Assembly: GCA_002067045.1 (NCBI GenBank)
Contig: MVPZ01000104.1
Location: forward strand, 1-25,040
Direction: 5' to 3'
From: Methanomassiliicoccales archaeon PtaB.Bin134
Lineage (GTDB): Archaea; Thermoplasmatota; Thermoplasmata; Methanomassiliicoccales; UBA472
DNA: 25,040 nt
In this document: positions 15,430 to 22,934 of the stretch, in pieces
Layout of the letters: every line of letters begins with the position of its first letter
Numbering within the stretch: position 1 is the stretch's first letter
The notes under the pieces: generated by a model
Database searches by the model: none
What the model was told of the DNA's origin: nothing
The model's input: only the letters and a program-made list of their open reading frames with translations
Translations under genes and position numbers: made by a program

Positions 15430-16266
15430 TCAGCCTTCCAGGGAGGCCACCTTCTCGCGGAAATCGTCGAAGGTGTTCTCCAGGGATTCCAGGGCCTTGG
15501 CCAGGGCCACCTTGGCGCTCAGGGACCCGTCGGTCTCGAACTCGAAGATGAACTTGTTCTCCGACCACTTGACGGTGATGGCCCCGGTGCGGCAGGCCTT
15601 GACGCAGTCCTCGCAGAGCACGCAGGCGTCGTTGTCCACCACCTGCACCTTCTGGTCCTTGAAGGCCATGACGTGCTTCGGGCAGGCCTTGATGCAGGTG
15701 CCGCCGTTGTCGCACTTGGAATGGTCTATGGTGACCGTCGGGTAGTACTTGTAGCCGACACCGTGCGTGGCCTGCCACTTGGCGTGCTTGCGTCCGGTCC
15801 CCAGCTCGGCGATGGCGTAGGCCAGTATGCCCTGGCGCTCCCCCAGCCTAACTATGGGGATCAGCTCGTCCTTGGGCCGGTATATCTCCCCGTTCAGGGA
15901 GCTGAGGTCACCGGAGTACACCTCGCACGGCCCCCTCTTCTCCAGGGAGTAGTAGATGGTGCAGCTCGGGCATCCCTCGCCCCCGCAGGAGCACTGGTCC
16001 CGATAGCCGAACAGCTCCAGGTCGGTGGGGATGGGCACCAGTCCGAGGCGGTGGGCCACGATCTCGTCGAAGACCGGGCTTATGCTCTCGTACTCGTTCC
16101 CCTCCGCGTCGACCGAGGACCCCAGGTGGAACTCCACGTCGTCGATGGCCATCTTGGGGACGTCCAGCATCAGCGCGCGGCGCAGAGCGTTGACCTTCTC
16201 CGGGCTGGCATCGGTGACAAGGAACTTGGCCTTGGTCTCCATCAACTCTAGCATCTTGATGTGCAT
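15430..16266 (-). CDS. rpoD: DNA-directed RNA polymerase subunit D (Rpo3) with ferredoxin-like domain
   Basis: This is the alpha-like assembly subunit of archaeal RNA polymerase, which dimerises with subunit L to nucleate the core. It has 278 residues. The alpha-like motif 'EKVNALRRALMLDVPKMAID' is near the N-terminus. A cysteine-rich loop 'CSCGGEGCPSC' follows at about residue 90. A ferredoxin-like insert holds motif I (C-x5-C-x3-CP, 'CDNGGTCIKACP') and motif II (C-x2-C-x2-C-x3-C, 'CVLCEDCVKAC'). Motif I lacks the usual second Cys, where Gly is found, so one cluster has an incomplete ligand set. It is the last gene of the operon, 11 bp after rps11, with GAGGCG before the ATG. The rpoD name here is the archaeal subunit, not the bacterial sigma factor. 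Confidence 0.96.
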   Translation of the reverse strand: MHIKMLELMETKAKFLVTDASPEKVNALRRALMLDVPKMAIDDVEFHLGSSVDAEGNEYESISPVFDEIVAHRLGLVPIPTDLELFGYRDQCSCGGEGCPSCTIYYSLEKRGPCEVYSGDLSSLNGEIYRPKDELIPIVRLGERQGILAYAIAELGTGRKHAKWQATHGVGYKYYPTVTIDHSKCDNGGTCIKACPKHVMAFKDQKVQVVDNDACVLCEDCVKACRTGAITVKWSENKFIFEFETDGSLSAKVALAKALESLENTFDDFREKVASLEG

Positions 16267-16277
16267 AGAGCGCCTCT

Positions 16278-16661
16278 TTACACCCTTCTGCCCCGGCGCC
16301 CGCCCTTCTTCTTGGTGCCGTCATGCGGGATAGGGGTGACGTCCTCGATGCGTCCGATCCTCAGTCCTGCGCGGGCCAGGGCCCTTATGGCCGCCTGAGC
16401 GCCCGGACCGGGGGAGGTGGAGCGGTTGCCGCCAGGTGCGCGCACCTTGACGTGAATGCCCTCGATCCCCTTCTCCTTGGCTATCTCAGCCACCTTTTCC
16501 GCGGCCCTCATGGCCGCGTAGGGCGACGACTCGTCCTTGGCCGCCTTGACCACCATCCCGCCGGTGCACTTGGTTATGGTCTCGGCACCGGTGACGTCGG
16601 TCAAGGTGATGATGATGTTGTTGTAGCTGGCGAAAACGTTCGCGATTCCCCACTTACCCAT
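16278..16661 (-). CDS. rps11: 30S ribosomal protein S11 (uS11)
   Basis: This small-subunit protein of the platform contacts the mRNA exit region. It has 127 residues, the usual archaeal size. The sequence is plainly uS11: '[20 protein letters not shown]', '[18 protein letters not shown]' and 'IKVRAPGG'-like '[20 protein letters not shown]', then '[16 protein letters not shown]' with a basic tail. The ATG overlaps the rps4 stop by one base (TGATG), and a strong AGGAGGTGA precedes it, so the two are translationally coupled. It sits in the conserved archaeal S13-S4-S11-RpoD order. Confidence 0.98.
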   Translation of the reverse strand: MGKWGIANVFASYNNIIITLTDVTGAETITKCTGGMVVKAAKDESSPYAAMRAAEKVAEIAKEKGIEGIHVKVRAPGGNRSTSPGPGAQAAIRALARAGLRIGRIEDVTPIPHDGTKKKGGRRGRRV

Positions 16662-17347
16662 CAGTTCACCTCCTCGGCCGGCAGCTCGGCCGGGACGTCC
16701 TCGACATCCTGGGCGGCCGCCTCAACATCCTTGGGCACATGCTTCACGAACTTCTTCTTGCCCATGTCCTTCTTGAACTCCGCGGCCTCGTCACGGCGTT
16801 CCTTTAGCGCGACGGCCTCCTTCTGGGCCTGCCTCAGCGGGTGCATCTCGTCTGCCACGGGGGACAGGGGGTTCAGAACGATCTTCTCCTCGTCCTCCCT
16901 GGTGACTATGTACCCGGGGATGGTGACCTTCTGATCGTCGATGCAGACATGGCCATGCACGATGAACTGCCTGGCCTGGCCCACGGTGGATGCCAGTCCC
17001 TTGTTGTAGACCACGGTCTGCAGGCGGCGCTCCAGCAGGGCTATGTCAGAAAGACCCAGAACATCGTCCAGTCTGGTGCCCTCCATGGGCAGGAGGCCGA
17101 TCCTGGCGCACTTGCGCAGGAGATTCTCGGTCTCCATCTTGGCCTGGTGCTCGCCGGTCCTGAGGCGGGCCTGGAGGTCACGGGACTGCTTGCGCAGGTT
17201 CCTCAGTATGGTCTTGGCCTTCCACAGCTCCCTCTTGCTCTTCAGGCCGTACTGCTTGACCAGTATGGCCTCCTCCTTAATGCGCTCGCCCTGCCACGGG
17301 TGGGACGGGGTGTCAAAGCTCCTTCTTGGAAATTTAGGATCGCCCAT
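16661..17347 (-). CDS. rps4: 30S ribosomal protein S4 (uS4)
   Basis: This primary 16S rRNA-binding protein nucleates assembly of the small-subunit body. It has 228 residues. The archaeal start '[18 protein letters not shown]' is clear. The S4 RNA-binding domain follows in the middle ('[20 protein letters not shown]', '[19 protein letters not shown]'). A basic stretch ('[14 protein letters not shown]') then leads into an acidic tail rich in Glu, Ala, Val and Asp, which makes it somewhat longer than many archaeal S4 proteins. It lies 12 bp after rps13 with a canonical AGGAGGT 6 bases before the ATG. In bacteria S4 autoregulates its operon; whether it does so here is unknown. Confidence 0.98.
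   Translation of the reverse strand: MGDPKFPRRSFDTPSHPWQGERIKEEAILVKQYGLKSKRELWKAKTILRNLRKQSRDLQARLRTGEHQAKMETENLLRKCARIGLLPMEGTRLDDVLGLSDIALLERRLQTVVYNKGLASTVGQARQFIVHGHVCIDDQKVTIPGYIVTREDEEKIVLNPLSPVADEMHPLRQAQKEAVALKERRDEAAEFKKDMGKKKFVKHVPKDVEAAAQDVEDVPAELPAEEVN
16667..16675 (-). promoter_or_regulatory. Strong Shine-Dalgarno of rps11
   Basis: AGGAGGTGA lies 5 bases before the rps11 ATG, within the 3' end of rps4. It contrasts with the absence of such sites at the first genes of transcription units in this window. Confidence 0.8.
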
Positions 17348-17353
17348 CTTCAG

Positions 17354-17360
17354 ACCTCCT
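17354..17360 (-). promoter_or_regulatory. Strong Shine-Dalgarno of rps4
   Basis: AGGAGGT lies 6 bases before the rps4 ATG and begins at the rps13 stop codon. It fixes the rps4 start. Confidence 0.8.
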
Positions 17361-17851
17361 CACTTCTTCGACGGCTGGGGTTTGGCCTTCGAGACACCCA
17401 GGGTCAATCCCTTCCTGCCGTTGGAACGGGTGCGCTGTCCCCGGACCTTGTGCCCGGTCTCGTGGCGCACGCCGCGGTAGCATCTGATCATCTTCAGGCG
17501 GTTCAGGTCGTCCTTCAGGACGATCTCCAGGTCCATGCCCACGATGTGCTGGTCCTCGCCGGTCTCGTAGTCGGCCTGGCGGTTGATGGCCCAGTTGGGG
17601 GCGTAATCGGAGTAGCTGGCGATGAGCTTTGCCAGCTCATCGGTCGTCGCCTCGTCCAAGTCTCCGATCCTGATCAGGCGGTCGACGCCTGCCTTGCGGA
17701 CCACGACCTCTGCCACCCTCTTTCCCACGCCTTTTATGCTCTGCAGGGCGACCACGGTAGGCTTTTTGCCATCAATGTCCGTGTTCACTATACGGACAAT
17801 GTACCGGAAGTCGTCCTTCTCTTCAGTGTTAGTCTTCTTCGCTTCAGCCAA
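17360..17851 (-). CDS. rps13: 30S ribosomal protein S13 (uS13)
   Basis: This head protein of the small subunit forms intersubunit bridges and contacts P-site tRNA. It has 163 residues from the TTG at 17851. Recognisable parts are 'FRYIVRIVNTDIDGKKPTVV', the helical 'IKGVGKRVAEVVVRKAGV' and the C-terminal rRNA-binding 'RGVRHETGHKVRGQRTRSN'. The frame stays open for another 83 codons upstream, but that stretch does not resemble S13 and lies in the structured leader. The TTG is preferred because GAGGG lies 6 bases before it and family homology begins just after. It is the first gene of the S13-S4-S11-RpoD operon, whose TATA box lies about 180 bases upstream. Confidence 0.95.
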   Translation of the reverse strand: MAEAKKTNTEEKDDFRYIVRIVNTDIDGKKPTVVALQSIKGVGKRVAEVVVRKAGVDRLIRIGDLDEATTDELAKLIASYSDYAPNWAINRQADYETGEDQHIVGMDLEIVLKDDLNRLKMIRCYRGVRHETGHKVRGQRTRSNGRKGLTLGVSKAKPQPSKK

Positions 17852-18010
17852 AGGTATCCCTCGCTGACGTTCGCGAATCGAATCTCGCCCTCGCGAAGTA
17901 CGCCCCGCGCTCAAGCGCGCGGCTTGCAGTTCCCATCTCCGGATAGGGCTACCGGTCCGGGAACAAGTCCCTCTCAGGAGGAACTCCTTCAACAGTATCG
18001 ATTCTGTCAG
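17852..18010 (-). ncRNA. Long structured 5' leader of the S13 operon, candidate cis-regulatory RNA
   Basis: Between the predicted start of transcription (about 18008) and the rps13 TTG lies a leader of roughly 155 nt. Read as minus-strand RNA it holds four hairpins in a row. They are GUUCCUC/GAGGGAC with loop CUGA (17967-17984, including a G-U pair), a two-part stem closing at GUUC/GAAC with inner CCGGA/UCCGG (17929-17964), CCGCGC/GCGCGG (17905-17922) and UUCGCGA/UCGCGAA (17870-17897). CUGAC at 18006-18010 can pair with GUCAG at 17864-17868 to enclose all four. That closing stem ends beside the GAGGG ribosome-binding site. The layout suggests translational autoregulation or attenuation. It matches no RNA family I recognise, and GC-rich DNA makes some hairpins by chance. 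Confidence 0.4.
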
Positions 18011-18027
18011 TGATGCCAATCCCAAAG

Positions 18028-18041
18028 GGCTATATAAGTGT
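18028..18041 (-). promoter_or_regulatory. TATA promoter of the S13-S4-S11-RpoD operon
   Basis: ACACTTATATAGCC on the minus strand contains the best TATA box in the window (TTATATA, 18031-18037). It lies about 35 bases downstream of the alaS stop and predicts transcription starting near 18008, far from the rps13 start codon. Confidence 0.65.
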
Positions 18042-18071
18042 TCTGCAGGGAAAGGGGATATGGAAGGGTTT

Positions 18072-20753
18072 TCAGGGGGCGATCTCCCTGGAGACCACAT
18101 CGAGGGCCTGGCAGAGCGCGTCCTTCAGCTTCTCGGGGTCCCCGCCCCCGCCCTGGGCGAAGTCGGGCTTGCCTCCCCCTCCCCCGCCCATGAAGGCCAT
18201 TATGCCCTTCAGGGCCTTGCGGCAGTCCATGCGCACGTCGGGGGAGCAGGTGACCAGCAGCTTGGCCCGGTCGCCCCTGACCCCGATGACCGCCACGGTC
18301 CCGGGCAGGGAGGAGAGCTTCTTGGACATGTCCTCGGGGTCCTCTCCGGGCAGTGCCTCATGCACCACCACCCGGATGTCGCCGACCCTGGGGGCTGCGT
18401 CCACCAGCCCCCTGATGCTCATCTCGTTGATGACCGCCGAGAGCTGCTCTATCCTCTTGCGCTGTTCGCGCAGCTCCTCCTCCTGCTTGGCCACGGCCTC
18501 GGGGAGCCTCTCCCCGGGAACGTTGAGCCGGTCCCCCAGATCCTCCACCAGGCGTTTATCGGCCTGCATGCCGGTCACCGCGGCCATTCCTGCGGTGTAC
18601 TCGATGCGCACCACCCCGTCCTGGATGCGCTTGGTGCGGGTGATGCGCACCGGCCCCACCATTCCGGTGTGGGAGCAGTGCAGTCCTCCGCAGGCCTCCG
18701 CGTCCAGTCCCTTCACGTCCACCACCCGGATGATCTTGCCGGGGACGGCTCCGCCCTGATACAGCCGGTAGCCGTGCTTGGCCTCGGCCTCGTCCCTCTG
18801 CATGAAGGTGATGCTGATGGGCAGGTCCTGCAGCACCACGCAGTTCACCTCGCTCTCCAGGAGGTCCCTCTGCTCTGAGCTCAGGTTCTCGTAATGGGTG
18901 ATGTCCAGGCGGGCCTGGTCCACGGCCTTGTGGGCCCCGGCCTGCCAGACGTGGTTCCCGAACAGCCCCCTGGCCACCCCGTTGATCAGATGCGCGGCGG
19001 TGTGATGGCGCATGAGCTGCCTGCGGCGCGCCAGGTCGATGCTCCCCCGGACCCGGGAACCGATCTTCGGGTTCTCGCCCTCCACGAAGTGCACGATGGT
19101 GGTCTTGATCTTGATGACCCGGCAGACCCTCTTGCCATCAAGCATCCCCAGGTCCCATTCCTGCCCTCCTCCCTCGGGATAGAAGGCCGTCTGGTCCAGC
19201 ACCACCCCGCCGTCGATCTCGGCGATGACCCTGCCCTCGAACTCGGTTAGTTCCGGATCTTCGTAATAAAGCATGCGGGTCTCGGGCATGGACTCCGGCC
19301 GTTCCTTGGCCATGACCTCGGCGGCCTCCGGCTTCTCGTGCCGGGCGGCCACCTGCATGTAGAAGTTGTCCGGGACGTCGATCTGGTCCGGAGCGAACTC
19401 CTTGGCGATCTCCGGGTTCAGGCCGTGGGAGTCGTAGAGCTCGATGAGCCTCTCGACCGAAAGCCTCTCCCCCTTCTTCAGGTCCCTGACCAGCCGTCCG
19501 ACCAGCTGCTTCCCCCTTCCGAGGGTCTCGAAGTAACGATCCTCCTCCACCTGCACCAGTTCCAGGATGTCCTCGCGGTTCTCCTTCAGTTCCGGGAATA
19601 TGTCCTGGAAGTGGTCGATCTGCCTTCCCACCGCCTCCGAGAGCCTGATGTCCAGGTCCAGGGAGCGTATGGAGCGCAGTGCGCGACGCACGAGCATCCT
19701 GGCGAAGTAGCCCTCGCGGACGTTGGAGGGCACCACTCCGTCGTTGAGCATGAGCATGAGCGCTCTGGAGTGGTCGCATATGACGTAGATGTCCTCCAGG
19801 GGGCCGATGGTCCTCATCAGCTCCTCATAATCGATGCCGATGCGGTCCGCGGTGGTCTCGCGTATGCGGCGGACGTCCGCGGCCGTCTTCATGTTGGTGG
19901 CCCCGGCGACCTTGCTGTACTCGGTCAGCACCCTGGCGTCCGGACTGACCTTGGCCAGGTCCTTCAGCCATTCCACCACCGGCCCGAAGACCGCCTCGTA
20001 GGCCGAGGAGGCGCCCTGGGACACCCAGCACATGCGCTCCAGTCCGTAGCCGGTGTCCACCACGGTCATGTCCATGGGCTTGCGTCCGTCAGGCGTGTCC
20101 CGGTACATCATGAACACCAGGGTGGCCACCTCCACGCCGTCCAGGATGACCTCAACGCAGGGTCCGGCGTTCCCGCCGCCCTCCCACCACTCCTCGATGT
20201 AGCGCATCTTGCCCGGGTCGGTGCCCAGGCGCTCGGTGAAGAGGCGGTGGCAGAGCTCCACGGTGCGGTCCTTGAAGTAGATGAACCTGCCGTCCTTCTT
20301 GTTGAAGGCGTGATGGGCGCACATCTCGAAGAAGGTGAAATGGCGGCCGGTCTTGCCCACGTTGTCTATGTCGTTGAAGCGGACGCAGGTCTGGGAGATG
20401 GTCAGGGGATTGTAGGGCGGTTCGATCACGCCGTTCAGCACCCATGGCTGGAAATCATATATGGAGGCCTGGGTGAAGAAGACGTCATCCCTCCAGCGGG
20501 CCACTATGGGGTATCGCTTGACCCTTCCGTGACCGTTCTCCTCAAAGAAGCTGAGATAGGCCTCGCGCATCTGGTGCAGGTCCAGCCTCTGATTCATGGG
20601 GGAGTTCCCGATGAAGGTGTACTCCTCGCAGGGGGGCTCGCCGCAGGTGGCCCAGTCCCCAAGGCTCCAGAAGTGCCTCTGACACTTGGGGCATTGCTTG
20701 CGCTTGAAACCCTTCTCCTGGAAGAAGGCGAGGTCGAACTCCGAGCCGGTCAT
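18072..20753 (-). CDS. alaS: Alanyl-tRNA synthetase, archaeal type
   Basis: This enzyme charges tRNA-Ala and edits mischarged seryl- and glycyl-tRNA. It has 893 residues, typical for archaea. The N-terminus carries the archaeal-specific zinc-ribbon-like 'CPKCQRHFWSLGDWATCGEP'. The class II catalytic core follows ('RHFTFFEMCAHHAF', 'GGGNAGPCVEVILDG', 'VVDTGYGLERMCWVSQG'). The editing domain shows its metal-binding 'HHTAAH' and 'CGGLHC', and a C-Ala domain with 'GGGGGGKPDFAQGGGGDPEKL' split by the usual glycine runs ends the protein. The ATG at 20753 is 25 bases after a TATA box (CTTATAAC), so the mRNA should be leaderless. A matching tRNA-Ala gene lies 15 kb away, not adjacent. Confidence 0.98.
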   Translation of the reverse strand: MTGSEFDLAFFQEKGFKRKQCPKCQRHFWSLGDWATCGEPPCEEYTFIGNSPMNQRLDLHQMREAYLSFFEENGHGRVKRYPIVARWRDDVFFTQASIYDFQPWVLNGVIEPPYNPLTISQTCVRFNDIDNVGKTGRHFTFFEMCAHHAFNKKDGRFIYFKDRTVELCHRLFTERLGTDPGKMRYIEEWWEGGGNAGPCVEVILDGVEVATLVFMMYRDTPDGRKPMDMTVVDTGYGLERMCWVSQGASSAYEAVFGPVVEWLKDLAKVSPDARVLTEYSKVAGATNMKTAADVRRIRETTADRIGIDYEELMRTIGPLEDIYVICDHSRALMLMLNDGVVPSNVREGYFARMLVRRALRSIRSLDLDIRLSEAVGRQIDHFQDIFPELKENREDILELVQVEEDRYFETLGRGKQLVGRLVRDLKKGERLSVERLIELYDSHGLNPEIAKEFAPDQIDVPDNFYMQVAARHEKPEAAEVMAKERPESMPETRMLYYEDPELTEFEGRVIAEIDGGVVLDQTAFYPEGGGQEWDLGMLDGKRVCRVIKIKTTIVHFVEGENPKIGSRVRGSIDLARRRQLMRHHTAAHLINGVARGLFGNHVWQAGAHKAVDQARLDITHYENLSSEQRDLLESEVNCVVLQDLPISITFMQRDEAEAKHGYRLYQGGAVPGKIIRVVDVKGLDAEACGGLHCSHTGMVGPVRITRTKRIQDGVVRIEYTAGMAAVTGMQADKRLVEDLGDRLNVPGERLPEAVAKQEEELREQRKRIEQLSAVINEMSIRGLVDAAPRVGDIRVVVHEALPGEDPEDMSKKLSSLPGTVAVIGVRGDRAKLLVTCSPDVRMDCRKALKGIMAFMGGGGGGKPDFAQGGGGDPEKLKDALCQALDVVSREIAP

Positions 20754-20774
20754 GACTGGCGTTATTCAGAGGTC

Positions 20775-20782
20775 GTTATAAG
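20775..20782 (-). promoter_or_regulatory. TATA box for alaS
   Basis: CTTATAAC on the minus strand is centred 25 bases before the alaS ATG at 20753, with no Shine-Dalgarno sequence between. The spacing indicates a leaderless transcript. Confidence 0.6.
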
Positions 20783-20829
20783 AATATTGTCATCTCCACC
20801 AGAAACGGGTGAAAATGGTCCCTGCCAGA

Positions 20830-21306
20830 TCAAATATGGCAGGAGGCGATGCCCTTCTTCTGGAGGTACTTCTGGTGGTATTCCTCGGCCCTCCAGAAGG
20901 TCCCGGCCTTCTCCAGGGTCGTGGCTATGGGCCTCTTGAACCTGCCCGAGGTGTCCAGTTTTGTCTTGGATGCCTCAGCCGCGCGCAGCTGCTCCTCGTC
21001 GTGATAGAATATAGCGCTGCGGTACTGCTTGCCGACGTCCGGTCCCTGCCGGTCCCGCTGGGTTGGATCGTGGGAGCTCCAGAAGACCTCCAGCAGCTGT
21101 TCGTAGCTGACCTCCGCATCATCGAAGGACAGCTGCACCACCTCGGCGTGTCCGGTGCGATCCGTGCACACCTCCCGGTAGGTGGGCGATTCCGTGTGTC
21201 CACCCATATATCCCACTTCGGTTTCCCGGACCCCATTAACCCTCTGGAACGCGGCCTCCACACCCCAGAAGCATCCCGCCGCGAACGTGGCCTTTCTGAT
21301 CGCCAT
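20830..21306 (-). CDS. msrA: Peptide methionine-S-sulfoxide reductase
   Basis: This cytosolic repair enzyme reduces the S-epimer of methionine sulfoxide in proteins. It has 158 residues from the ATG at 21306. The catalytic motif 'AGCFWG' is at residues 10-15 and is followed by '[17 protein letters not shown]' and '[11 protein letters not shown]', with '[11 protein letters not shown]' near the C-terminus. The frame is open to an ATG at 21336, but a TATA-like GATTATATAG (21338-21347) directly abuts that codon. The ATG at 21306 has GAGGA a few bases upstream and gives the usual family N-terminus. A single Cys (Cys156 in 'SCHI') near the end could act as the resolving Cys. It follows the ThDP enzyme gene on the same strand. 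Confidence 0.96.
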   Translation of the reverse strand: MAIRKATFAAGCFWGVEAAFQRVNGVRETEVGYMGGHTESPTYREVCTDRTGHAEVVQLSFDDAEVSYEQLLEVFWSSHDPTQRDRQGPDVGKQYRSAIFYHDEEQLRAAEASKTKLDTSGRFKRPIATTLEKAGTFWRAEEYHQKYLQKKGIASCHI

Positions 21307-21337
21307 GCTATCCTCGTTCATCGGACGCACCACCATC

Positions 21338-21347
21338 TATATAATCG
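21338..21347 (-). promoter_or_regulatory. TATA-like box for msrA
   Basis: GATTATATAG on the minus strand predicts transcription starting near 21316, between the in-frame ATGs at 21321 and 21306. It supports 21306 as the msrA start and lets msrA be transcribed apart from the upstream genes. Confidence 0.5.
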
Positions 21348-21352
21348 ATACA

Positions 21353-22930
21353 TCAGAAGAGGTCGCAGTTGTGGGAATAGTCCACCTTCACGTCTATGAC
21401 CGCCAGGGCGTTCCGCGAGAGGCAATCCTTGAGCACAGCCTCGAACTCCTTCTCATGGACGGAATAACCTTCTGCGTCGAATGACCGGGCGTAGGTGGGG
21501 ATGTCCGGAAAGCCCAGGTCCACGTTGGAGGCCCTTCCCAGTCCCCTCATCATCTTCTCCCTTATGAGTCCAAGGCCGCCATCGTTGAATATGACGGTCA
21601 CGAAATTCACGCCCAGGCGCTTGGCCGTCTCCAGCTCCGAGGAGGACATCAGGAACCCCCCGTCGCCGGCCACCGCCACCACCCTCCTCTCCGGGTGCAG
21701 CATCCTGGCCGCTATGGCCGACGGCACGGCCACCCCCATGGGGATGAGCCCATTTTGCAGCAGCAGGGTGTTCGGTTCGTAAGCGGGATAGAACTTGGCC
21801 AGCCATATGAGGTGGGCTCCCACATCGCTCACTACAATGTCCTGCCGCCCCATCTGCCGGCGCAGGGCCTGCACCAGCCCCTTGGGTCCGGAGGATGGGG
21901 TTTCCGTGGCCCGCCTCATGGTGCCCTGATGCGACGCGTACCACTCCTGGGCCTTAGCCCCCTTGGGTATGAGCTTTCCCAGTGTGTGCACAAGGTCGCC
22001 CTCGGCCGAGGCCGAGACCTTCAGTTCCCTGGCCTTACCAGGTCCACCGCGCCCCATGTAGACAACGGTCTTCTCCCGGCCCCTGTTCCAGTACTGCGGC
22101 TGGAACTCCGTGGCGTCGTAGCCGATCAAGGCCACCAGGTCAGCCTCATCGTAGGCTTCCTTGGCCAGATCGCTGTTCCTCATGCCTATGGTGCCCAGGC
22201 TCAAGGGATGGTCATAGGGGAGCGCTCCCGAAGCCATCCAAGTGCATCCCGCGGGGATGCCCCAGGACGCCAGGAACTCCCGGACCTCCACGACGGCGTT
22301 CTCCCTCAGCACCCCGTGTCCGATTATGGCCAGTGGTTTCTCCGACCTCTCCAGCAGCCGCCTGATCTGGGTGATGGAGGTGGGGACGCTCCTCATGCGC
22401 CTGGGAGGCACCGGGTCCAACGCCTCTCCCGGCGACTCCCTCTTCATGATGTCCTCGGGAAGCTGCAGCACGACCGGGCCGGTGCGTTCCCTGCCCGCCA
22501 GGGCGAAGGCCCTCCGGACCGTGGCTGGAAGTTCCTGGGGATTGTTCACATCCAGCACCTTCTTGGCCAGGGGCCTGAACATGGCCACGAGGTCCAGGAC
22601 CTGCTTCTGCGGAGGGTTGCGGCGGGCCTCGCCCGCCTGGGACACCAGGGCGATCATCGGCAGGTTGCTGAGGTAGGCGTCCGCCACCCCGGATACCAGA
22701 TTCGTTGCTCCCGGGCCCAAGGTGCTCAGGCACACCCCCGGCCGTCCGGTCAATCGGCCCACCGTGCCGGCCATGAAGGCCGCGGCCTGCTCATGCCTGG
22801 TGAGAACGAAGTGCAGCCCGGCCTGGTGTATGGCATCCATGACCTCCAGGTTCTCCTCGCCCGGGATCCCGAAAACGTGGTCAACGCCCTCGGCCTGCAG
22901 GCATCTGACCAAAAGCTCAGCGGTCTTCAT
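21353..22930 (-). CDS. Acetolactate-synthase-like ThDP-dependent enzyme
   Basis: This is a member of the pyruvate-decarboxylating ThDP family, most likely forming 2-acetolactate from two pyruvates. It has 525 residues. The N-terminal PYR domain contains 'FGIPGEENLEVMDAI' and 'TRHEQAAAFMAG', with the conserved catalytic Glu47. A central Rossmann-like domain follows at about 185-320. The C-terminal PP domain carries the ThDP/Mg motif 'AGDGGFLMSSSELETA' ending in 'IFNDGGLGLI'. The terminal 'VDYSHNC' is like that of single-subunit acetolactate synthases. No small regulatory subunit (ilvN) is adjacent, so a catabolic or unregulated role is possible. Its ATG is 4 bases after the NifB stop, which implies co-transcription. 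Related ThDP enzymes cannot be excluded by sequence alone. Confidence 0.85.
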   Translation of the reverse strand: MKTAELLVRCLQAEGVDHVFGIPGEENLEVMDAIHQAGLHFVLTRHEQAAAFMAGTVGRLTGRPGVCLSTLGPGATNLVSGVADAYLSNLPMIALVSQAGEARRNPPQKQVLDLVAMFRPLAKKVLDVNNPQELPATVRRAFALAGRERTGPVVLQLPEDIMKRESPGEALDPVPPRRMRSVPTSITQIRRLLERSEKPLAIIGHGVLRENAVVEVREFLASWGIPAGCTWMASGALPYDHPLSLGTIGMRNSDLAKEAYDEADLVALIGYDATEFQPQYWNRGREKTVVYMGRGGPGKARELKVSASAEGDLVHTLGKLIPKGAKAQEWYASHQGTMRRATETPSSGPKGLVQALRRQMGRQDIVVSDVGAHLIWLAKFYPAYEPNTLLLQNGLIPMGVAVPSAIAARMLHPERRVVAVAGDGGFLMSSSELETAKRLGVNFVTVIFNDGGLGLIREKMMRGLGRASNVDLGFPDIPTYARSFDAEGYSVHEKEFEAVLKDCLSRNALAVIDVKVDYSHNCDLF

Positions 22931-22934
22931 GGGA

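Noticed and set aside
17862..18012. A tRNA-Leu/Ser-like cloverleaf in the S13 leader (four arms plus a closing stem).
   Set aside because: The first arm has a 7-bp stem instead of a D stem, no proper T arm with G53-C61 forms, and there is no anticodon loop of the right size. It is treated as a leader structure instead.
17852..18100. An 83-codon in-frame N-terminal extension of S13.
   Set aside because: It shows no resemblance to S13, contains the operon TATA box, and the TTG at 17851 has a well-placed ribosome-binding site just before family homology begins.
2995..20753. tRNA-Ala and alanyl-tRNA synthetase in the same window, considered as a functional cluster.
   Set aside because: They are 15 kb apart, on opposite strands, each with its own promoter. 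There is no sign of a shared element.
19338..20939. A 533-codon open frame on the plus strand opposite alaS.
   Set aside because: It is fully antisense to a clear alanyl-tRNA synthetase, has no recognisable domain and reads as a His/Val/Gly-rich shadow typical of GC-rich genes. The same applies to long frames at 3731-4825, 12599-13816, 14045-14977, 15310-16251, 16841-18013 and 21695-22987.
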